This document shows, piece after piece, positions 46,314 to 55,143 of a DNA stretch of 64,000 nt (its first letter is position 1; the number at the start of each line of letters is the position of its first letter). Source of the DNA: Candidatus Gastranaerophilales bacterium (lineage in GTDB: Bacteria; Cyanobacteriota; Vampirovibrionia; Gastranaerophilales; Gastranaerophilaceae); assembly GCA_944326425.1 (NCBI GenBank), contig CALVDX010000007.1:1-64000 (forward strand), written 5' to 3'. The position numbers and the translations under genes are program-made. Below the pieces are notes generated by a model that ran no database searches, had not been told where the DNA came from, and saw nothing but the letters and a program-made list of their open reading frames with translations.

Positions 46314-46757
46314 TTGAAGAAATTTAAATTCCGGCTGGATGTTGTTTTAAACATGCGTCAGCGCGAGTTAGAAAAAAAACAGCAGGAGATGGCTGAGATT
46401 ATTAAGGTTATTGAGGAACAACAGGCAAAGCTTTACTCAATACTTGATGAACGCTCAAAAACGGAATCAAATTTAGAAACACTGATGAACTCGGAAGCAA
46501 TAGATGTAGTTATGATTAACGGGCATAGGAATTATTCGCTAAAACTCGTTAATGATGCCAGAAACCAGGAGGCGGTTATCAATCGTGCCAAACAGCTTTT
46601 AGAACACAAAAAACAGGAAGTTCAGGAAGCATACAAAAAAGTAAAAATCCTTGAAAAACTTAAGGAAAAACAAGAAAAGCAATATATGACAAATATAGAA
46701 CAGATATTGGCAAAAGAAATCGATGATATAGCTGTAACAAGGTATAAAGCAGGTTAA
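46314..46757 (+). CDS. fliJ: Flagellar FliJ-like protein
   Basis: The protein has 147 residues and is almost wholly coiled coil, starting MKKFKFRLDVVLNMRQRELEKKQQEM as FliJ proteins do. FliJ works in the flagellar export ATPase complex as a stalk and chaperone escort. The TTG start follows GAGAGGTAAAG. fliK follows by two bases. fliI, its usual neighbour, is not in the window. Confidence 0.82.
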   Translation: MKKFKFRLDVVLNMRQRELEKKQQEMAEIIKVIEEQQAKLYSILDERSKTESNLETLMNSEAIDVVMINGHRNYSLKLVNDARNQEAVINRAKQLLEHKKQEVQEAYKKVKILEKLKEKQEKQYMTNIEQILAKEIDDIAVTRYKAG

Positions 46758-46759
46758 AT

Positions 46760-49159
46760 ATGGTAAAAGAACTTGTAATGGACAATATGTATAATCCGGA
46801 CATGCTCTCAGACAGAATGAAGGGGGCGGACCGGTTTGCATTTGATGATACCAGCGCCTTTCAGAATATCTTTGATAACAAAAATACTTATTCAAATGTT
46901 GATGATAAATTTTATCCCGGACGTGATTTGTTATTAAAAAATAATAATACTTCTGACGGCGGAAGATTTTCTGATAATAATGGTTTTGTTAAACAGAACA
47001 GATTTGAAACCCAGGATAAATATCAAGATAGAGTGCGCCCCGATTCAACAACCAGAACACCGGACAAATTAACAAATACTTCTGATAGAAAGTTTCGGCA
47101 GGATAATTTTACAGAGTCTGACGGTTATTCTTTTTCTGTAAGGGATTCTTTACAGGAACGAAGCGTGGAAGTTGATTCCTGCAAGGATACAGAACAGAAT
47201 ATTTCAAATGAAACAACCACCGGCACAAGTGATACAATATTTGATTCTGATGATGCAGTGCAAACTGAAGATTTATTAAAGCAGGAAGGTGATTATTCAG
47301 ATAATAATGATAGTACTAACCTTGATTCTGAAAAAACAGATATAAAAACTTTTAACACGCAGCCGGCAGTAGAAAATATAACAGATACAGTTCCTGTGTT
47401 AACGCAAAATATAACTGCAGCAATTCCTGAGAATGTGCAAATAGCAGCTAATACAGAAATACCTGAAAAATTGGAGGATATAACTAATTCACTCTCGGGT
47501 TATAATTCCGAGTCTGTAATTGATGATGCTGTTATAACTAATAATACAAATTCAAGTACTTTACAAGCTTTTACCGGCGTTGAAACAGAAACTAAACAAC
47601 CATTGGATAATGGTATTCAAATCAGCTCTGATGATGGTTGGGAAATCCTTGATAAGAATTCGCAGTATGAGTATACAGATATGGTTATGATAAATGAAAC
47701 ATCAGAAGCAGCTGCTGATACTACTGCGGAAGTTTCTGCAAATTCTAATTTGACACAAACAGTTGAAACCATTGATGAGAATTCAATAACAGAGTCGGAA
47801 ACGTTTAAGAAGAATCAAATTAATGATAGTATTCTTAAATCAGAACTTCAGACTGAAGTCACGGCAGGTGGTGATATTGAAACAGAAACAATTTCAAATA
47901 ACAGCAGCAATAGCGGGGCGGGTGCAGATGAAAACCCTGTCACAGAAACAAGGACAGATAATGAAGCCCCTTCTAACTCTATTGAGAATGGCGATTTAAA
48001 ATCTCAAATTGTTGAAGATGAGGATGCAGTTTTGGATTCTGTATCAAATGAAGAAAAAAATGTTCAAAAGCAGAAAACAAGAGTTCAGGAACAAACAGAA
48101 ACAGATTTGAGAAGCATTTCTCCTGATGAACAATCTGATACTGATGTTGAACAGGTTACTGGAAATGAAAATGATGACAGTGAAATAACAGTTGATGAAG
48201 AAAATACAGATACAGAAATAGAAATAATTTCTGATACGGAGAATTTAACTGACAGTGAAAATCCAAAATCTGGATACTCTAATGAAAAATATAATAATGA
48301 TGCAGATACTTCTTTACAGGAACGAACCAGATTAGCTTATGTTGATATGACAAATGTTTCCGAACCGGTTGAAAATGATATTCTGACCCAGTTGGAAAAC
48401 AGGTTTGGCAGTGACGGTAATGAAATATATTCGTCAGTATCTAAAGAAACCGATTCTGTCAATGATTTAATTAATAATACGGATGCGGATGCAGAGCTGT
48501 TAAATGAAAACAAAATGAAAGCCGCTTCTTTAGAAGAGGTAGTGGATGAGGGAATGGCTGATGAACTTAATATTAAATTAACTGATAATGCGTCAGGTTC
48601 TAAGCAGGTTTATTCCGGTACAAATTCCACAGCCGAACAATTAATAAGGTATTCTATAGAAGGGGAAACAGGGTTTGATAATAGGTTGGCCTCTGCCCTT
48701 AAACAAAATGTGTCTCAACAGTCATCAAATGTAATGACTAATTCTAAAGAGATACTTGCTCAAATTAATGAAAAACTAACAACTTTTAATTTCCGACCGG
48801 GGGCAAAGCTTACTATGCAGTTAAGCCCTGAAAATCTTGGTACTGTTGAGATTAAGTTAACAAATACACTGGAGGGGATAAGGGCAGAAATGACAGCCAC
48901 CTCTGATGATGCTGGAAATGCTTTAAACAAACATATTGACGACTTAAGAGACACATTACAAAAGTACGGTGTACGTTTGGACAGGGTTTCTGTTTCAACA
49001 ACCCAGCCCCAGCAATCTAATACCCAACAGGATTATACAGAACAGGGGCACTCGCAACGCCAACAGCAGGAGCAAAAGGGGCAATACAAAGAAGAACGGG
49101 GAACTCAGAAATTTGAGGATATGGTAAGTTCGTTTTATGAAGAAGGAAACAAGGAGTAG
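46760..49159 (+). CDS. fliK: Flagellar hook-length control protein
   Basis: FliK is the secreted ruler that sets hook length and switches export specificity. It is 799 residues, long for the family. The first 650 residues are low-complexity, rich in Asp, Glu, Asn, Thr and Ser and probably disordered. The C-terminal Flg_hook domain (about 665-760) has FRPGAKLTMQLSPENLGTVEIKL and DDLRDTLQKYGVRLDRVSV. A Gln-rich tail follows. Position between fliJ and flgD supports the call. The hook ruler segment cannot be measured from sequence. Confidence 0.9.
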   Translation: MVKELVMDNMYNPDMLSDRMKGADRFAFDDTSAFQNIFDNKNTYSNVDDKFYPGRDLLLKNNNTSDGGRFSDNNGFVKQNRFETQDKYQDRVRPDSTTRTPDKLTNTSDRKFRQDNFTESDGYSFSVRDSLQERSVEVDSCKDTEQNISNETTTGTSDTIFDSDDAVQTEDLLKQEGDYSDNNDSTNLDSEKTDIKTFNTQPAVENITDTVPVLTQNITAAIPENVQIAANTEIPEKLEDITNSLSGYNSESVIDDAVITNNTNSSTLQAFTGVETETKQPLDNGIQISSDDGWEILDKNSQYEYTDMVMINETSEAAADTTAEVSANSNLTQTVETIDENSITESETFKKNQINDSILKSELQTEVTAGGDIETETISNNSSNSGAGADENPVTETRTDNEAPSNSIENGDLKSQIVEDEDAVLDSVSNEEKNVQKQKTRVQEQTETDLRSISPDEQSDTDVEQVTGNENDDSEITVDEENTDTEIEIISDTENLTDSENPKSGYSNEKYNNDADTSLQERTRLAYVDMTNVSEPVENDILTQLENRFGSDGNEIYSSVSKETDSVNDLINNTDADAELLNENKMKAASLEEVVDEGMADELNIKLTDNASGSKQVYSGTNSTAEQLIRYSIEGETGFDNRLASALKQNVSQQSSNVMTNSKEILAQINEKLTTFNFRPGAKLTMQLSPENLGTVEIKLTNTLEGIRAEMTATSDDAGNALNKHIDDLRDTLQKYGVRLDRVSVSTTQPQQSNTQQDYTEQGHSQRQQQEQKGQYKEERGTQKFEDMVSSFYEEGNKE

Positions 49160-49171
49160 GAGGAAAATATT

Positions 49172-49819
49172 ATGTCAATGGTAACAGACCAGATAACAAG
49201 TTTACAAAATCAATCGGAATTTGCGCAGGCAAATAATCAATCATCTAATACATCAAATAGTGTTGAATCTGATTATACAATGTTTTTAACCCTGATGCTT
49301 GAACAGTTGGAAAATCAAGACCCGACAGAGCCTATGGATAACAGTGAATGGCTGTCCCAGCTTGCACAATATTCAACATTAGAACAAATGACCCAGATGA
49401 ATGCTAATATGGAAGATATTATGACCGGCTTAGACGGTATTTCATCAAGCGTCGGTACAAATGCCGTTATTACCCAAACTATGTCACTTGTTGGAAAAGA
49501 AGTTACTATTGAGTATTCGGAAACCATAAAGGATGAAAACGGTGAGCCGGTTACAAATGAAAACGGAACAGCACAGACAGAAGAAAAAACCGTAAGCGGT
49601 GTTGTTACGGAAGCAAAATTTGAAGGCGGTATCGGTTATGTTAAAGTCGGTGATGAATATTATTCAATTGCCAATGTAACCTCAATACGGGAGCCGGCAG
49701 AAAGTGCGGAAGAAAGTACAGCTTCCGGCGGGAATGCGGCGGTTGATGCGGCGGCAGCAGCGTATGGCGCTCAGCAGAGAACGCGTTCAACTGCAAGTAT
49801 AATTAACGATATTTTATAA
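49172..49819 (+). CDS. flgD: Flagellar hook assembly (capping) protein
   Basis: FlgD caps the growing hook so that FlgE can polymerise. It is 215 residues. The N-terminal signature is clear: SDYTMFLTLMLEQLENQDPTEPMDNSEWLSQLAQYSTLEQM. A small beta domain (about 105-180, MSLVGKEVTIEYSE to YYSIANVTSI) stands in place of the larger FlgD-Ig pair. The tail is Ala-rich. GGAGG lies before the ATG. It is followed by flgE. Confidence 0.93.
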   Translation: MSMVTDQITSLQNQSEFAQANNQSSNTSNSVESDYTMFLTLMLEQLENQDPTEPMDNSEWLSQLAQYSTLEQMTQMNANMEDIMTGLDGISSSVGTNAVITQTMSLVGKEVTIEYSETIKDENGEPVTNENGTAQTEEKTVSGVVTEAKFEGGIGYVKVGDEYYSIANVTSIREPAESAEESTASGGNAAVDAAAAAYGAQQRTRSTASIINDIL

Positions 49820-49866
49820 AACTAATAAACCTAAATATAAATGAGCAAATTCGGAGGAGGAAAAGA

Positions 49867-51243
49867 ATGTCACAAGCTCTTTACACATCAGGAACCGGGT
49901 TAAAAGCCGGAACCAACCAGATTAACGTTGTATCAAACAACGTTGCAAACATGAATACGACTGCATATAAATCAAGTCGTGTTAATTTTGAGACATTGTT
50001 TTACTCTGATTTGTCCCATAGTTCAACGGCGAGTGTTACATCCGGCGGAGTAAACGCAAAGCAGGTCGGACATGGTGTTCAAATCGGGAGTATAACACGT
50101 AACTTTACTCAGGGTACATTTATTAATACCGGACGTGATCAGGATATGATGATTTCCGGTAACGGATACTTTGTCGTTACTGACTCAAGCGGACAAAGTT
50201 TCTTAACCCGTGACGGGTCATTTTCTCTTGACTCGAACGGTGACCTTGTAACATCGTCAGGTTACTATGTAATGGGTGCAACAAACACTTATTCAACAAC
50301 AGCCTCAGATGTAAATATACATATCCCGACATTGTTAAATATGGATGTACACGCTACTACAGCGGCTGAGTTCGGCGAAACACTTGTTTCTGAAATGAAT
50401 AATGCCGATATTACAGCAGGAACCTTTACAATGATTATTAATGACGCAGGCGGGCCTCAGACTGTAAATATTACATTGGCACAGGATGATATTGATACAA
50501 TGGATATAAACGCTCTTGTCGGCGAAATTAACGCCCAGTTGCAAGGGGCAGGTGCCGATGACAAAGTTACCGCAACCGTTACAGATGGTACAATTACGTT
50601 TGAGGCCGCTGATGCCGATACTGCAATTGAGTTTGAAACACCTGAAGAAGGCGGTTCAAATTTCGTTGAAGAATTAGGCTTGTCTAATGTAGAAAAAGCC
50701 GAAGGCACAGACAACTATGTTACAAAAGTTGCCAACTATTCGGCAGTCGTTGATGAAGCCGGTTCATATAACGCAGCTGTAACGTTGGAAGACTGGGGGG
50801 TAAGCAATAATGGTATTATAGAAGCTACTTACTCGGATGGTTCAAAATTAACGGTTGCAATAGATGAGAATAATGAAATGACCTGGCAGATTACAACAGG
50901 TGATTTTGTTAAAATTACCGGCGATGATGTTACTATGGATGATGGTGTCCTCGACTATGCCAACATGATGCTTGAAATGTGCATGGTTGTTAATGAAAGC
51001 GGTTTGGAATCCGATAGTAACAACTTGTGGACGATTGGTTCAAATGCAGGGACTCCGTATTTCGGAGTTGCGGGCTACGCGGCATTTGGTACAATTCAGA
51101 CAGGCGGTTTGGAAGCATCTAACGTAGAGCTTTCGGATGAATTGTCTGAAATGATACTTGCCCAGCGGCTTGTGCAGGCAAATTCACGTGTATTCAACAC
51201 TGCAAGCAGTACACTTGAAACGCTTGTATACTTGGGGCAATAG
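49867..51243 (+). CDS. flgE: Flagellar hook protein
   Basis: FlgE forms the flagellar hook, 458 residues. It starts ALYTSGTGLKAGTNQINVVSNNVANMNTTAYKSS and has GNGYFVVTDSSG. It ends GGLEASNVELSDELSEMILAQRLVQANSRVF. The middle (about 165-330) is a variable surface domain. GGAGGAGG precedes the ATG. It closes the fliJ-fliK-flgD-flgE set in the window. Confidence 0.95.
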   Translation: MSQALYTSGTGLKAGTNQINVVSNNVANMNTTAYKSSRVNFETLFYSDLSHSSTASVTSGGVNAKQVGHGVQIGSITRNFTQGTFINTGRDQDMMISGNGYFVVTDSSGQSFLTRDGSFSLDSNGDLVTSSGYYVMGATNTYSTTASDVNIHIPTLLNMDVHATTAAEFGETLVSEMNNADITAGTFTMIINDAGGPQTVNITLAQDDIDTMDINALVGEINAQLQGAGADDKVTATVTDGTITFEAADADTAIEFETPEEGGSNFVEELGLSNVEKAEGTDNYVTKVANYSAVVDEAGSYNAAVTLEDWGVSNNGIIEATYSDGSKLTVAIDENNEMTWQITTGDFVKITGDDVTMDDGVLDYANMMLEMCMVVNESGLESDSNNLWTIGSNAGTPYFGVAGYAAFGTIQTGGLEASNVELSDELSEMILAQRLVQANSRVFNTASSTLETLVYLGQ

Positions 51244-51260
51244 TTAGGTTAATGTAAAGG

Positions 51261-51310
51261 CATGCCCTTTTGAATGAAAAAACGTGTCAAATATGTTACA
51301 AAAGGGCATG
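51261..51310. repeat. 12-bp inverted repeat after flgE
   Basis: CATGCCCTTTTG (51261-51272) is perfectly inverted as CAAAAGGGCATG (51299-51310) with a 26-base loop. No T tract follows, so it is not a standard terminator. Confidence 0.5.
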
Positions 51311-51312
51311 AA

Positions 51313-51330
51313 TTTACAAAACTTAACAAA
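51313..51330 (+). promoter_or_regulatory. HLR1-like box between flgE and yggS
   Basis: TTTACAAA-AC-TTAACAAA, the same form as the box at 33564. It lies about 80 bases above the yggS promoter -35. Confidence 0.4.
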
Positions 51331-51410
51331 GTGCAGGCATGCTGAAATACATGTAAATCATGGGTTTGAGCGTGCGGGTGAAAGAGGCAAAAATATTTAC
51401 AAAGATATAT

Positions 51411-51439
51411 TTGTCCGCCCATGAAAGTTATTATATAAT
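51411..51439 (+). promoter_or_regulatory. yggS-sepF promoter
   Basis: TTGTCC (51411-51416) and TATAAT (51434-51439) are 17 bases apart. The ATG at 51459 follows 20 bases later, so the longer upstream frame is probably not translated. Confidence 0.65.
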
Positions 51440-51458
51440 CAAAAAGAGGGTAGGGGAA

Positions 51459-52124
51459 ATGGGTAAGAGTACAATTGAAAAGAATCTTCTACTTATCAGA
51501 AACAATATCGCACCTTGGAAACCAAATATTATTGCAGTAACAAAATACTACGATAAAACAGCAATAGAAGAAGCTTATGAATGCGGGTTGAGGGATTTCG
51601 CAGAATCCCGCGCTAATGATGGGATATCGAAAATTGAGTCATTGTGTAAAGAGCTTAGGGAAAAATCGACGTTCCATTTTATCGGACACGTACAGAGTAA
51701 TAAAGCAAAAAAAATTGTTAAGTATTTTGATTATATCCAATCAGTTGATTCATTAAAAATTGCTGAAATTATTTCAGATTATGCTCTGGATATGGGTAAA
51801 AAGCAAAAAGTGCTTTTAGAACTTAACAGCGCGGGTGAAGAAACAAAATTTGGATATGCCAGAGAAGGGATGCTGAGGGATTTTGAACGTGTGGTCAGTC
51901 TGGATGGGATTGAAGTTTGCGGGATAATGAGTATGGCGCCACTGGCTGCAGAAGAGAGTGAGCTTGAATATTTGTTTGAGGATGTAAGAAAATTTAAGCA
52001 ATCACTCGAAGAGACATTTGGGTACAAGCTGCCGGAACTTTCTATGGGGATGAGTAATGATTATCATATCGCTGTTAAACATGGCGCAACTATGATAAGA
52101 ATAGGCAGAAAATTATTTAGTTAA
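51459..52124 (+). CDS. yggS: YggS/PipY-family PLP homeostasis protein
   Basis: This is a PLP-binding TIM-barrel protein with a regulatory role in vitamin B6 and amino acid balance; 221 residues. It has IIAVTKYYDKTAIEEAYECG (PLP lysine), FAESRANDG, FHFIGHVQSNKAKKIVKYFDYIQSVDS and LSMGMSNDYHIAVKHGATMIRIGR. ATG 51459 is chosen because a promoter lies just upstream and AGGGGAAA precedes it. sepF follows, the same order as in many cyanobacteria and Firmicutes. Confidence 0.94.
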   Translation: MGKSTIEKNLLLIRNNIAPWKPNIIAVTKYYDKTAIEEAYECGLRDFAESRANDGISKIESLCKELREKSTFHFIGHVQSNKAKKIVKYFDYIQSVDSLKIAEIISDYALDMGKKQKVLLELNSAGEETKFGYAREGMLRDFERVVSLDGIEVCGIMSMAPLAAEESELEYLFEDVRKFKQSLEETFGYKLPELSMGMSNDYHIAVKHGATMIRIGRKLFS

Positions 52125-52144
52125 AAAATTGGAGGAAAATAAGA

Positions 52145-52642
52145 ATGACTTTATCAGATGGTTTAAACGGAATAATCAGTTTTATAAAGAAAGGTTTTGA
52201 AGGCAGGGACGATGATCCGTTTGATTTTGGCGATGAGGGTGAAGAATATGTTTCTGATGGCAATGCAGCATTAGATGTAATGTATAGTCCTAAAAATGAA
52301 AACAGATGGGACAGAGAAAGAGATAACAAAGTTGTTTCCCACCCCAATTATCGTACAGGTGAAGTTACAATTATGGAACCGCGCTCATTCGGTGAAGCTG
52401 TTCAGATTGTTAAAAAATTAAAGGATAAAAATACAGTTGTTCTTAATTTACATCTTCTGGATAAAGAACAATCCCAAAGAACAATTGACTTTGTATGCGG
52501 AGCTGCACATGCATTAAACGGCACCCCGCAAAAAGTAGGTGATATGGTGTTTGTGTTCACACCTTCAAACGTTGCACTTTCTGTTGAATCTGCTATGGTT
52601 CAAAACAAGTTCAGCGAATCTTTGTGGAACAAACCCCTATAA
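52145..52642 (+). CDS. sepF: Cell division protein SepF
   Basis: SepF bundles and anchors FtsZ at the septal membrane. It is 165 residues. It has an N-terminal amphipathic helix (LSDGLNGIISFIKKGFEG), an acidic linker, and a C-terminal SepF domain from about residue 70 (EVTIMEPRSFGEAVQIVKKLKDKNTVVLNL, DFVCGAAHALNGTPQKVGDMVFVFTP). TTGGAGG precedes the ATG. Co-transcription with yggS is likely (20-base gap). Confidence 0.96.
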   Translation: MTLSDGLNGIISFIKKGFEGRDDDPFDFGDEGEEYVSDGNAALDVMYSPKNENRWDRERDNKVVSHPNYRTGEVTIMEPRSFGEAVQIVKKLKDKNTVVLNLHLLDKEQSQRTIDFVCGAAHALNGTPQKVGDMVFVFTPSNVALSVESAMVQNKFSESLWNKPL

Positions 52643-52696
52643 GAAGAGAGAGATTTTAAAATACTAATATATTGATTTGTGATAGTTGGATTTTCA

Positions 52697-52722
52697 GGGT
52701 GCATTTGCACCCTTCTTTTTAT
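52697..52722 (+). terminator. sepF terminator
   Basis: GGGTGC-ATTT-GCACCC followed by TTCTTTTTATT. It is 55 bases after the sepF stop. Confidence 0.9.
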
Positions 52723-52727
52723 TATTG

Positions 52728-52768
52728 TCAAAAAAATAGCTATCAAAATTATTATTTTGATAGCTATT
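52728..52768 (-). terminator. 15-bp perfect inverted repeat, minus-strand terminator-like
   Basis: AATAGCTATCAAAAT (52735-52749) is perfectly inverted at 52754-52768 around a 4-base loop. On the minus strand it is followed by a T tract. It could stop transcripts running leftward from the radical SAM gene. The rest of 52769-52969 shows no gene. Confidence 0.55.
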
Positions 52769-52969
52769 GCAAGAAATATGATAGTTTCAGGTGTTTCTCC
52801 ATAATAAATTATATATTTATTACAGTATGCTAAGCCCGAGTGGAAATTTCCTTTGAAGTCCTAATCTTCTGCTTTTCTGTAAAGTGCGCCTTTTTTTTAT
52901 AAACTGCTAAACTTATCAATGTAAAATTCCTAAGTTCGTTATAGGAATAATAGCATATATTATTTAAAA

Positions 52970-53185
52970 ATGAATATATTTAAACTGACCGGAATTAAAT
53001 ACAATAGTTATAATAATATGAATGACTTTAAACCTGTAAAACAAGAAAAATCTGTTATTAGTATAAGACTTGATACAGAAGTATTAAAAACAATAGACGA
53101 ACTTTCTCTTAAGACTGATATAAGCAGAAATGAGTTCATTGTGCAGGGTATTGAGTACGCTCTTAAGAATTTTAGGAAGGAGTAA
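52970..53185 (+). CDS. Ribbon-helix-helix DNA-binding protein
   Basis: The protein has 71 residues from ATG 52970; a second ATG at 53018 would give 55. The C-terminal 45 residues have the CopG/Arc ribbon-helix-helix form: SVISIRLDTEVLKTIDELSLKTDISRNEFIVQGIEYALKNF. No Shine-Dalgarno is clear. No toxin partner is adjacent; the next gene is the convergent radical SAM gene, one base away. The target is unknown. Confidence 0.75.
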   Translation: MNIFKLTGIKYNSYNNMNDFKPVKQEKSVISIRLDTEVLKTIDELSLKTDISRNEFIVQGIEYALKNFRKE

Positions 53186-53186
53186 T

Positions 53187-54143
53187 TTATTTCCTGCACC
53201 GAAGAGATAGCCCGGAGAGAATCGTTTGGAAATTAAAATCATATAATGCACGCATTTCTCCTGACATGCCAAGACCGCAAATATTACAGTAAGTCTTATC
53301 AGGACAGCCGGAATAACATTTCCCGTCAAGAGTTATGAAATTAGTTATCCAGCAGTCTTTTTTGAAATCAGGACTGATTAAATATTTGAGTCCCCTCTCG
53401 CTGTTTAAAATTTTATAACCGCGTTTTTTGTAGTTTAGAATAGTTTTTATGATAGCTTCACGGTCATTGACACATAGAGCGGTTTCTCCGTTTACCGGAT
53501 TGTAGAAGTTAAATGAAATCCCGTTAATATAAGGGCTTTTTTGTACAAATTCAAGCACCGCTTCTATTTCATCACGGTTTATCTGGTTAATAACCATATT
53601 TGCGGATACTTTTCGAGGGGCAGGAAACTTTGCAATATTTGCTTTTAGCGCTTCAAATGCTCCCTTTCCGCGGATAATATCGTGTGTTTTTATTCCGTCA
53701 ATGCTGACAAAAACATGGTCAGCGTTAAAATATGAAAAATCATAACTGGCGTTTGTTGTAACTGTTGCAGAATAAAAACCAATTGACTTTGCAAGAGTGC
53801 AGAGGTCGTTTATGGTTTTATATTCACCTGTTACCTCGCCGAGCTTGGTATCTAATTCTTTACCATATTTACCCCTATATTTCCCCCTGCCTCCCTTATA
53901 TTTACCCCCTTCGCCGCCTTCAAAATCCACAAACCGTGAGCCTTGATTATACGAGTAAATCAGATGTTCTTTGATTTCATCATAAGTCATGCTGTATGGT
54001 TTTGTTTTATCTACACAGCAGTGCTTGCAGTTGTAGTTGCATTCATTTGTAATAAAAATTACGGTCTGCAGCGGTATCTGTTTACCTGAAAAACGAATTT
54101 TAAAATACCAGAGCGGTAGGTATAATAATTGTTTTATATTCAT
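53187..54143 (-). CDS. Radical SAM protein with a low-complexity insertion
   Basis: The protein has 318 residues. The iron-sulphur/SAM motif is CNYNCKHCC (CxxxCxxC, about residue 35), and the C-terminus has further cysteines (DGKCYSGCPDKTYCNICG) that may bind a second cluster. After DFEGGE, where the family usually continues with P and a short loop, there is a segment of about 30 residues rich in Gly, Lys, Tyr and Arg (EGGKYKGGRGKYRGKYGKE). It is encoded by TTTACCCC-type repeat DNA. The gene overlaps the end of the UbiA-type gene by four bases, suggesting joint function, possibly prenyl-quinone or peptide modification; this is inference. Confidence 0.85.
   Translation of the reverse strand: MNIKQLLYLPLWYFKIRFSGKQIPLQTVIFITNECNYNCKHCCVDKTKPYSMTYDEIKEHLIYSYNQGSRFVDFEGGEGGKYKGGRGKYRGKYGKELDTKLGEVTGEYKTINDLCTLAKSIGFYSATVTTNASYDFSYFNADHVFVSIDGIKTHDIIRGKGAFEALKANIAKFPAPRKVSANMVINQINRDEIEAVLEFVQKSPYINGISFNFYNPVNGETALCVNDREAIIKTILNYKKRGYKILNSERGLKYLISPDFKKDCWITNFITLDGKCYSGCPDKTYCNICGLGMSGEMRALYDFNFQTILSGLSLRCRK
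53861..53911. repeat. TTTACCCC repeat inside the radical SAM gene
   Basis: The plus strand reads CCATATTTACCC (53863-53874) and later TTTACCCCCTT (53901-53911), both also present in the flagellin leader in the same order. The coding strand reads GGGGTAAATATA-type units, giving the GKYKGGRGKYRGKYG segment. Confidence 0.6.
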
Positions 54144-55111
54144 AATACCGCCTTCAGAATATAGTATAAGGAAATTATACTGACAAACAGTGTCATATAA
54201 TCGCGTGCCAGCAGCCAGCGTGAATAGAAATACTCGTTCCCTGTTTTTATGGCCGGTTTCCATATTTTTCTCGGGATAAGCTTGAATAATACTTTATGGC
54301 GTTTTGTATCTCTCATTACATATAAAAGATAAACCGCAGCAGGCAAAGTGATTAGCAGGATTAAACCAAGTTGTATTGAAATAGTGAAAGCCAGTCCGTA
54401 TGGTATGGTTGTAAGTAAAAACAGAGCAAAAAATCTTAAAAAGTCATTTTGTAAAAGAACAGCAAGTGTGGTTTTGGAACATGCAATATCTGCATTCATA
54501 TCTACAACAGAATGGACGTAAACAATATTAGCGGATAGCAGACCGGTGATTATAGAGACTATTACAGGAGCGGCATCAAGAGTTCCTGTTGTAACATAAT
54601 AAACCCCGCATCCTAATAATGGTCCGAACATAAGTCCGATTGTTAATTCTCCTAGTCCCCTGTAGGAAAGTTTGAAGGGCGGGGCACTGTAGCAAATTGA
54701 GAAGAAGGCGCCTGCCGCTATGAAGTATAGCACTGGAAAGCCAGTTTTGATTATGAAGTAAAGACCTATAATGGCGGCTGAAAATCCCAGCCAACAAGCC
54801 CAGATAAAGAAATCTTTCGGCGCTGCTTTGCCGTTAATAATGTTTTCACACTTTAGCGCGCGTCCTGTTTTAATTTTGTTTCTGGTCTGAACTTTGCCTT
54901 GTACGTAGTCAAAGAAATCGTCAAAAAGGTTGGCGCTGAGATGTACGCAAATTACACCTGTTAATGCAAGCAATGCATTTAATGGAGCGAATGTATTACT
55001 GTTTAATGCTGTGCAAATAATCACAACAGAACTCATTATACTTTGCGGCAAAGCCCTGTAACGTGCGTTAGCTAAAATAAAAGCCAGTTTGTTTTTAAGC
55101 CGGATAAACAT
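54140..55111 (-). CDS. UbiA-family prenyltransferase
   Basis: This is an integral membrane aromatic prenyltransferase of 323 residues, with about eight or nine hydrophobic segments. The first Asp-rich motif is SANLFDDFFDYVQG (about residues 58-71) and the second DMNADIACSKTTLA (about 208-221), both needed to bind prenyl diphosphate. MenA-type (menaquinone) is a reasonable guess, but the substrate is not shown. It is translated ahead of the radical SAM gene with a four-base overlap. Confidence 0.88.
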   Translation of the reverse strand: MFIRLKNKLAFILANARYRALPQSIMSSVVIICTALNSNTFAPLNALLALTGVICVHLSANLFDDFFDYVQGKVQTRNKIKTGRALKCENIINGKAAPKDFFIWACWLGFSAAIIGLYFIIKTGFPVLYFIAAGAFFSICYSAPPFKLSYRGLGELTIGLMFGPLLGCGVYYVTTGTLDAAPVIVSIITGLLSANIVYVHSVVDMNADIACSKTTLAVLLQNDFLRFFALFLLTTIPYGLAFTISIQLGLILLITLPAAVYLLYVMRDTKRHKVLFKLIPRKIWKPAIKTGNEYFYSRWLLARDYMTLFVSIISLYYILKAVL

Positions 55112-55143
55112 TAGATTTTAACCTTGTGAATATTTATTGATAT

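Noticed and set aside
51360-51458. N-terminal extension of yggS from ATG 51360
   Set aside because: A 17-base-spaced promoter lies inside it and the family start aligns with 51459.
52970-53185. Ribbon-helix-helix gene as an antitoxin
   Set aside because: No toxin-sized partner gene lies on the same strand on either side.
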